DNA of 64,000 nucleotides from Gloeocapsopsis crepidinum LEGE 06123. Lineage in GTDB: Bacteria; Cyanobacteriota; Cyanobacteriia; Cyanobacteriales; Chroococcidiopsidaceae. The stretch covers positions 62,001 to 126,000 of the forward strand of contig NZ_JADEWN010000003.1 of the NCBI RefSeq assembly GCF_015207655.1, in the 5' to 3' direction. Both the position numbers and the translations under genes were made by a program. The notes under the pieces were generated by a model. The model searched no databases and was not told the origin of the DNA. It was given only the letters and a program-made list of their open reading frames with translations. Shown piece after piece: positions 62,294-64,000 of this stretch (position 1 is the first letter of the stretch; each line of letters begins with the position of its first letter).

Positions 62294-62655
62294 CCCATGC
62301 TAGAGCGTACTTCTTGAATCGTCTCTATAGGAATATCTTGCTGTTCGCCAGCAAACTCATTATCTGGAGTCAAAAACAGCATACAGTGACACTCTTTACG
62401 TTCGCGCATGGGAACACACGGACAATTCCAAAAAGCTGCACCTGCTTCTGCTTTTTTGTCTTCATAGTGACGGCAAGGACATAAAGGCGCACCTAAATCA
62501 TCTTTATGTTTGGCAAGTCCTTCAATCACGACAGCTGTCACTGAAGGTTCAGCACAAAAGTAAGTTCCTGTGCGCTTGGCGTAAGTTTGAGCAAACTGCC
62601 ACATCGCTTCCAAACTTTTATCTGTAGATAAGTTGCTGCTATCTGTGGGTTTCAT
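62290..62655 (-). CDS. ftrC: Ferredoxin-thioredoxin reductase, catalytic beta subunit
   Basis: This [4Fe-4S] enzyme takes electrons from photosynthetically reduced ferredoxin and reduces thioredoxin, turning on light-regulated metabolism. All motif cysteines are present with canonical spacing: CPC (59-61), 16 residues, CPC (78-80), 8 residues, CHC (89-91). MWQFAQTYAKRTGTYFCAEP is the usual N-terminal helix. The length of 121 is typical. The variable alpha subunit (ftrV) is not in the window. The gene overlaps the DUF309 gene by four bases. Only oxygenic phototrophs and some anaerobes have it. Confidence 0.95.
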   Translation of the reverse strand: MKPTDSSNLSTDKSLEAMWQFAQTYAKRTGTYFCAEPSVTAVVIEGLAKHKDDLGAPLCPCRHYEDKKAEAGAAFWNCPCVPMRERKECHCMLFLTPDNEFAGEQQDIPIETIQEVRSSMG

Positions 62656-62962
62656 AATCTTAAAAGTTCGTAATCAAGACGTTTCCTGCATTTTAACGTA
62701 GGTAGACACATCATTCTAAATTCTATATGAGTTAGCCTTAGCTTAATTATTTATAATTTACTGTTTAGTAAACATTGATGCTACTGCTGTTGAGCTAATA
62801 GCAACACTAGAGCAAATGAGTAGAAATCGTACATCAATTTTTCAGATAGCAAGCATAGATTATCTGTAATGTTCTCTGTTTTGTGACCTAGCCTAACGCC
62901 TGCGGCTAACGGCAACTCTTACGGGAAGGCTAGCCTAAGGCAAGTTGTTAGGCGTTTGCGGT
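62656..62962. other. Intergenic region with imperfect inverted repeat
   Basis: About 300 bases. At 62890-62960 is a G/C-rich dispersed repeat with CCTAACGCCTGCGG near its left end and GTTAGGCG near its right, so it can fold back on itself. It includes TACGGGAAGGCTAG, related to the insert at about 29522 inside repeat copy B. The remainder is AT-rich and holds no gene that I can see. Confidence 0.5.
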
Positions 62963-64000
62963 TCAAACAGTATGTCCTACTTGCACACTCTTTTGTAGTT
63001 GAGGTTGCAAAGGCTGATTTTTATCAATTAAAAGACCCAAAAAACTATGATTAACTTGTGGCTTAACAGAATTATTTCCCCATAATAAGCAGTAGCTATC
63101 AGGAGAAATTGTATTGGTCGGCGGATTTTGACTTAACCAGATAAGACGACTTTGAGGAAAATTTGCTACTTGCAATTCATTATGATTCGTTGCAGCTAAA
63201 GCGTGTAAAACTGCTCTATTTCCCTGAACTAAGCCTGTTGCAGCTGTCCAAAGTTGTACGCTTAATTGTTGCTTTTGCGCATAAAAATGGAGTGATGCAG
63301 CAGCAATCACTGCTTGTTCAAAACTATCTTCTTCCCAAGTTGCAGTGCTATCTAAGCAAATCACAAGTTCGCGTCCTTCGGTCATCAATTCTAATTCCCT
63401 GACACGAAACTCTCCATAACGGGCACTACTACGCCAGTGAATCAATCGTAGAGGATCTCCTTTGCGATAAGGACGAAGCGATCGCGTTGATCCTTCAGTC
63501 GCTAACTGAACCCGCTGTCGATAATGTGAATTGGCATGATTTTCTTGTCCAAGACTATCAATAATCGGACACCTTGTTAGTGGTAGAACAGTAGGGTAAA
63601 CAATTGCTGTAGCAGGTATTTCTTGGTGACGACGACACCAAAATAACCCTACAGGTGCAGCAGTTCTTAGTTGTACAGTATGCCAGCGGTAAACACCCCG
63701 CTGTTGTGTTGGCTGATGATACACCCATTGATAACTTGATTGTGGTGGAATAACTTCGATGGGTGCTTGTACTGGTTGACCTAAAACAAAAGGTAATAAA
63801 TCTCGAATTTGCAGGAGATTTTTAGGACGTGTTGTGTGGTTAGCAATTTCAATTTCTACGGTTAATGCTTCACCTGCACTCACTGATTGAATGGTTGCAC
63901 GACGAATTTGGATACCGCGAAGCGATCGCACAGGTAAAATGGCGGCAATTCCTAATAAGGCAAAACCTAAGCCACTTAAAACGTATAACCATCCTGCCAT
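62963..64000 (-). CDS. DUF58 domain protein (5' end cut by window edge)
   Basis: At least 345 residues. A hydrophobic hairpin at the visible N-terminus (MAGWLYVLSGLGFALLGI) is probably the second transmembrane helix, because family members usually have one more helix before it, so the real start lies beyond 64000. The DUF58 signature is clear: LRPYRKGDPLRLIHWRSSAR, followed by a von Willebrand-like segment ELVICLDSTATWE. Proteins of this family usually go with MoxR ATPases and transglutaminase-like proteins; those would be outside this window. Function not established. Confidence 0.85.
   Translation of the reverse strand: MAGWLYVLSGLGFALLGIAAILPVRSLRGIQIRRATIQSVSAGEALTVEIEIANHTTRPKNLLQIRDLLPFVLGQPVQAPIEVIPPQSSYQWVYHQPTQQRGVYRWHTVQLRTAAPVGLFWCRRHQEIPATAIVYPTVLPLTRCPIIDSLGQENHANSHYRQRVQLATEGSTRSLRPYRKGDPLRLIHWRSSARYGEFRVRELELMTEGRELVICLDSTATWEEDSFEQAVIAAASLHFYAQKQQLSVQLWTAATGLVQGNRAVLHALAATNHNELQVANFPQSRLIWLSQNPPTNTISPDSYCLLWGNNSVKPQVNHSFLGLLIDKNQPLQPQLQKSVQVGHTV

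Noticed and set aside
1-64000. CRISPR arrays, rRNA, tRNA, transposase genes
   Set aside because: No regularly spaced identical repeats, no tRNA-like cloverleaf with a CCA-type end, and no transposase reading frame were found on either strand by eye.

Overview
The window comes from a cyanobacterium. It is rich in the HIP1 octamer GCGATCGC. It encodes allophycocyanin-type phycobiliproteins, a CP43/IsiA-family chlorophyll antenna protein, ferredoxin-thioredoxin reductase, a urea ABC transporter behind an NtcA-type promoter, and several cyanobacterial families of unknown function. Many loci carry tandem heptamer repeats (STRR type) and dispersed hairpin repeats, which suggests a large-genome freshwater or terrestrial lineage. 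I cannot name the genus with confidence. No rRNA, tRNA or CRISPR array was seen.

Layout: 1-10 kb holds the start of a response regulator (cut by the window edge), an unknown membrane protein, a GNAT acetyltransferase overlapping a GT39-like glycosyltransferase with a TPR tail, a hybrid sensor kinase and a BtuF-like binding protein. 10-25.6 kb is mostly core metabolism and chromosome biology: hrcA, a rhodanese, a DUF3352 protein, coaBC with a DUF2555 gene, an esterase, bifunctional PutA, a PD-(D/E)XK-like protein, smc and a PRC-barrel protein. 25.6-29.7 kb is a foreign-looking, AT-rich island with no HIP1 site that I could find. It carries a short HicB-like antitoxin gene and a type ISP/IIG restriction-modification gene split by one in-frame TGA, and it is bracketed by two classes of dispersed repeat.

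29.7-32.3 kb is the most distinctive locus: apcD4-like and apcB3-like allophycocyanin genes facing a convergent isiX-like gene. This is the gene set known as the low-light photoacclimation (LoLiP) cluster, whose ApcD4/ApcB3 products absorb far-red light. The IsiX-like protein has a soluble tail of about 125 residues with repeated FYETP/LYE motifs that the CP43/IsiA fold does not explain. 32.6-39.1 kb holds a PBP4-type carboxypeptidase, an acetolactate synthase with a C-terminal zinc ribbon, an MFS carrier and a small hydrolase-like protein. 39.2-42.7 kb is one large GAF-CHASE3-PAS-GAF-GGDEF diguanylate cyclase.

42.8-48.4 kb is urtABCDE, with a textbook NtcA box and -10 element. 49-52.4 kb holds a small membrane protein, an M16 peptidase overlapping a fructosamine kinase, and an orphan sugar-transport permease. 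52.4-64 kb is mostly envelope biogenesis: a TamB-like giant protein with a recent internal duplication, murQ and the lptA-lptB-lptF/G set. It ends with a DUF309-ftrC pair and a DUF58 gene cut by the window edge.

Structure not explained by genes: heptamer repeats sit in frame inside smc and putA, supply the coaBC start codon, overlap the lptB stop codon, and form the hairpin between urtA and urtB.
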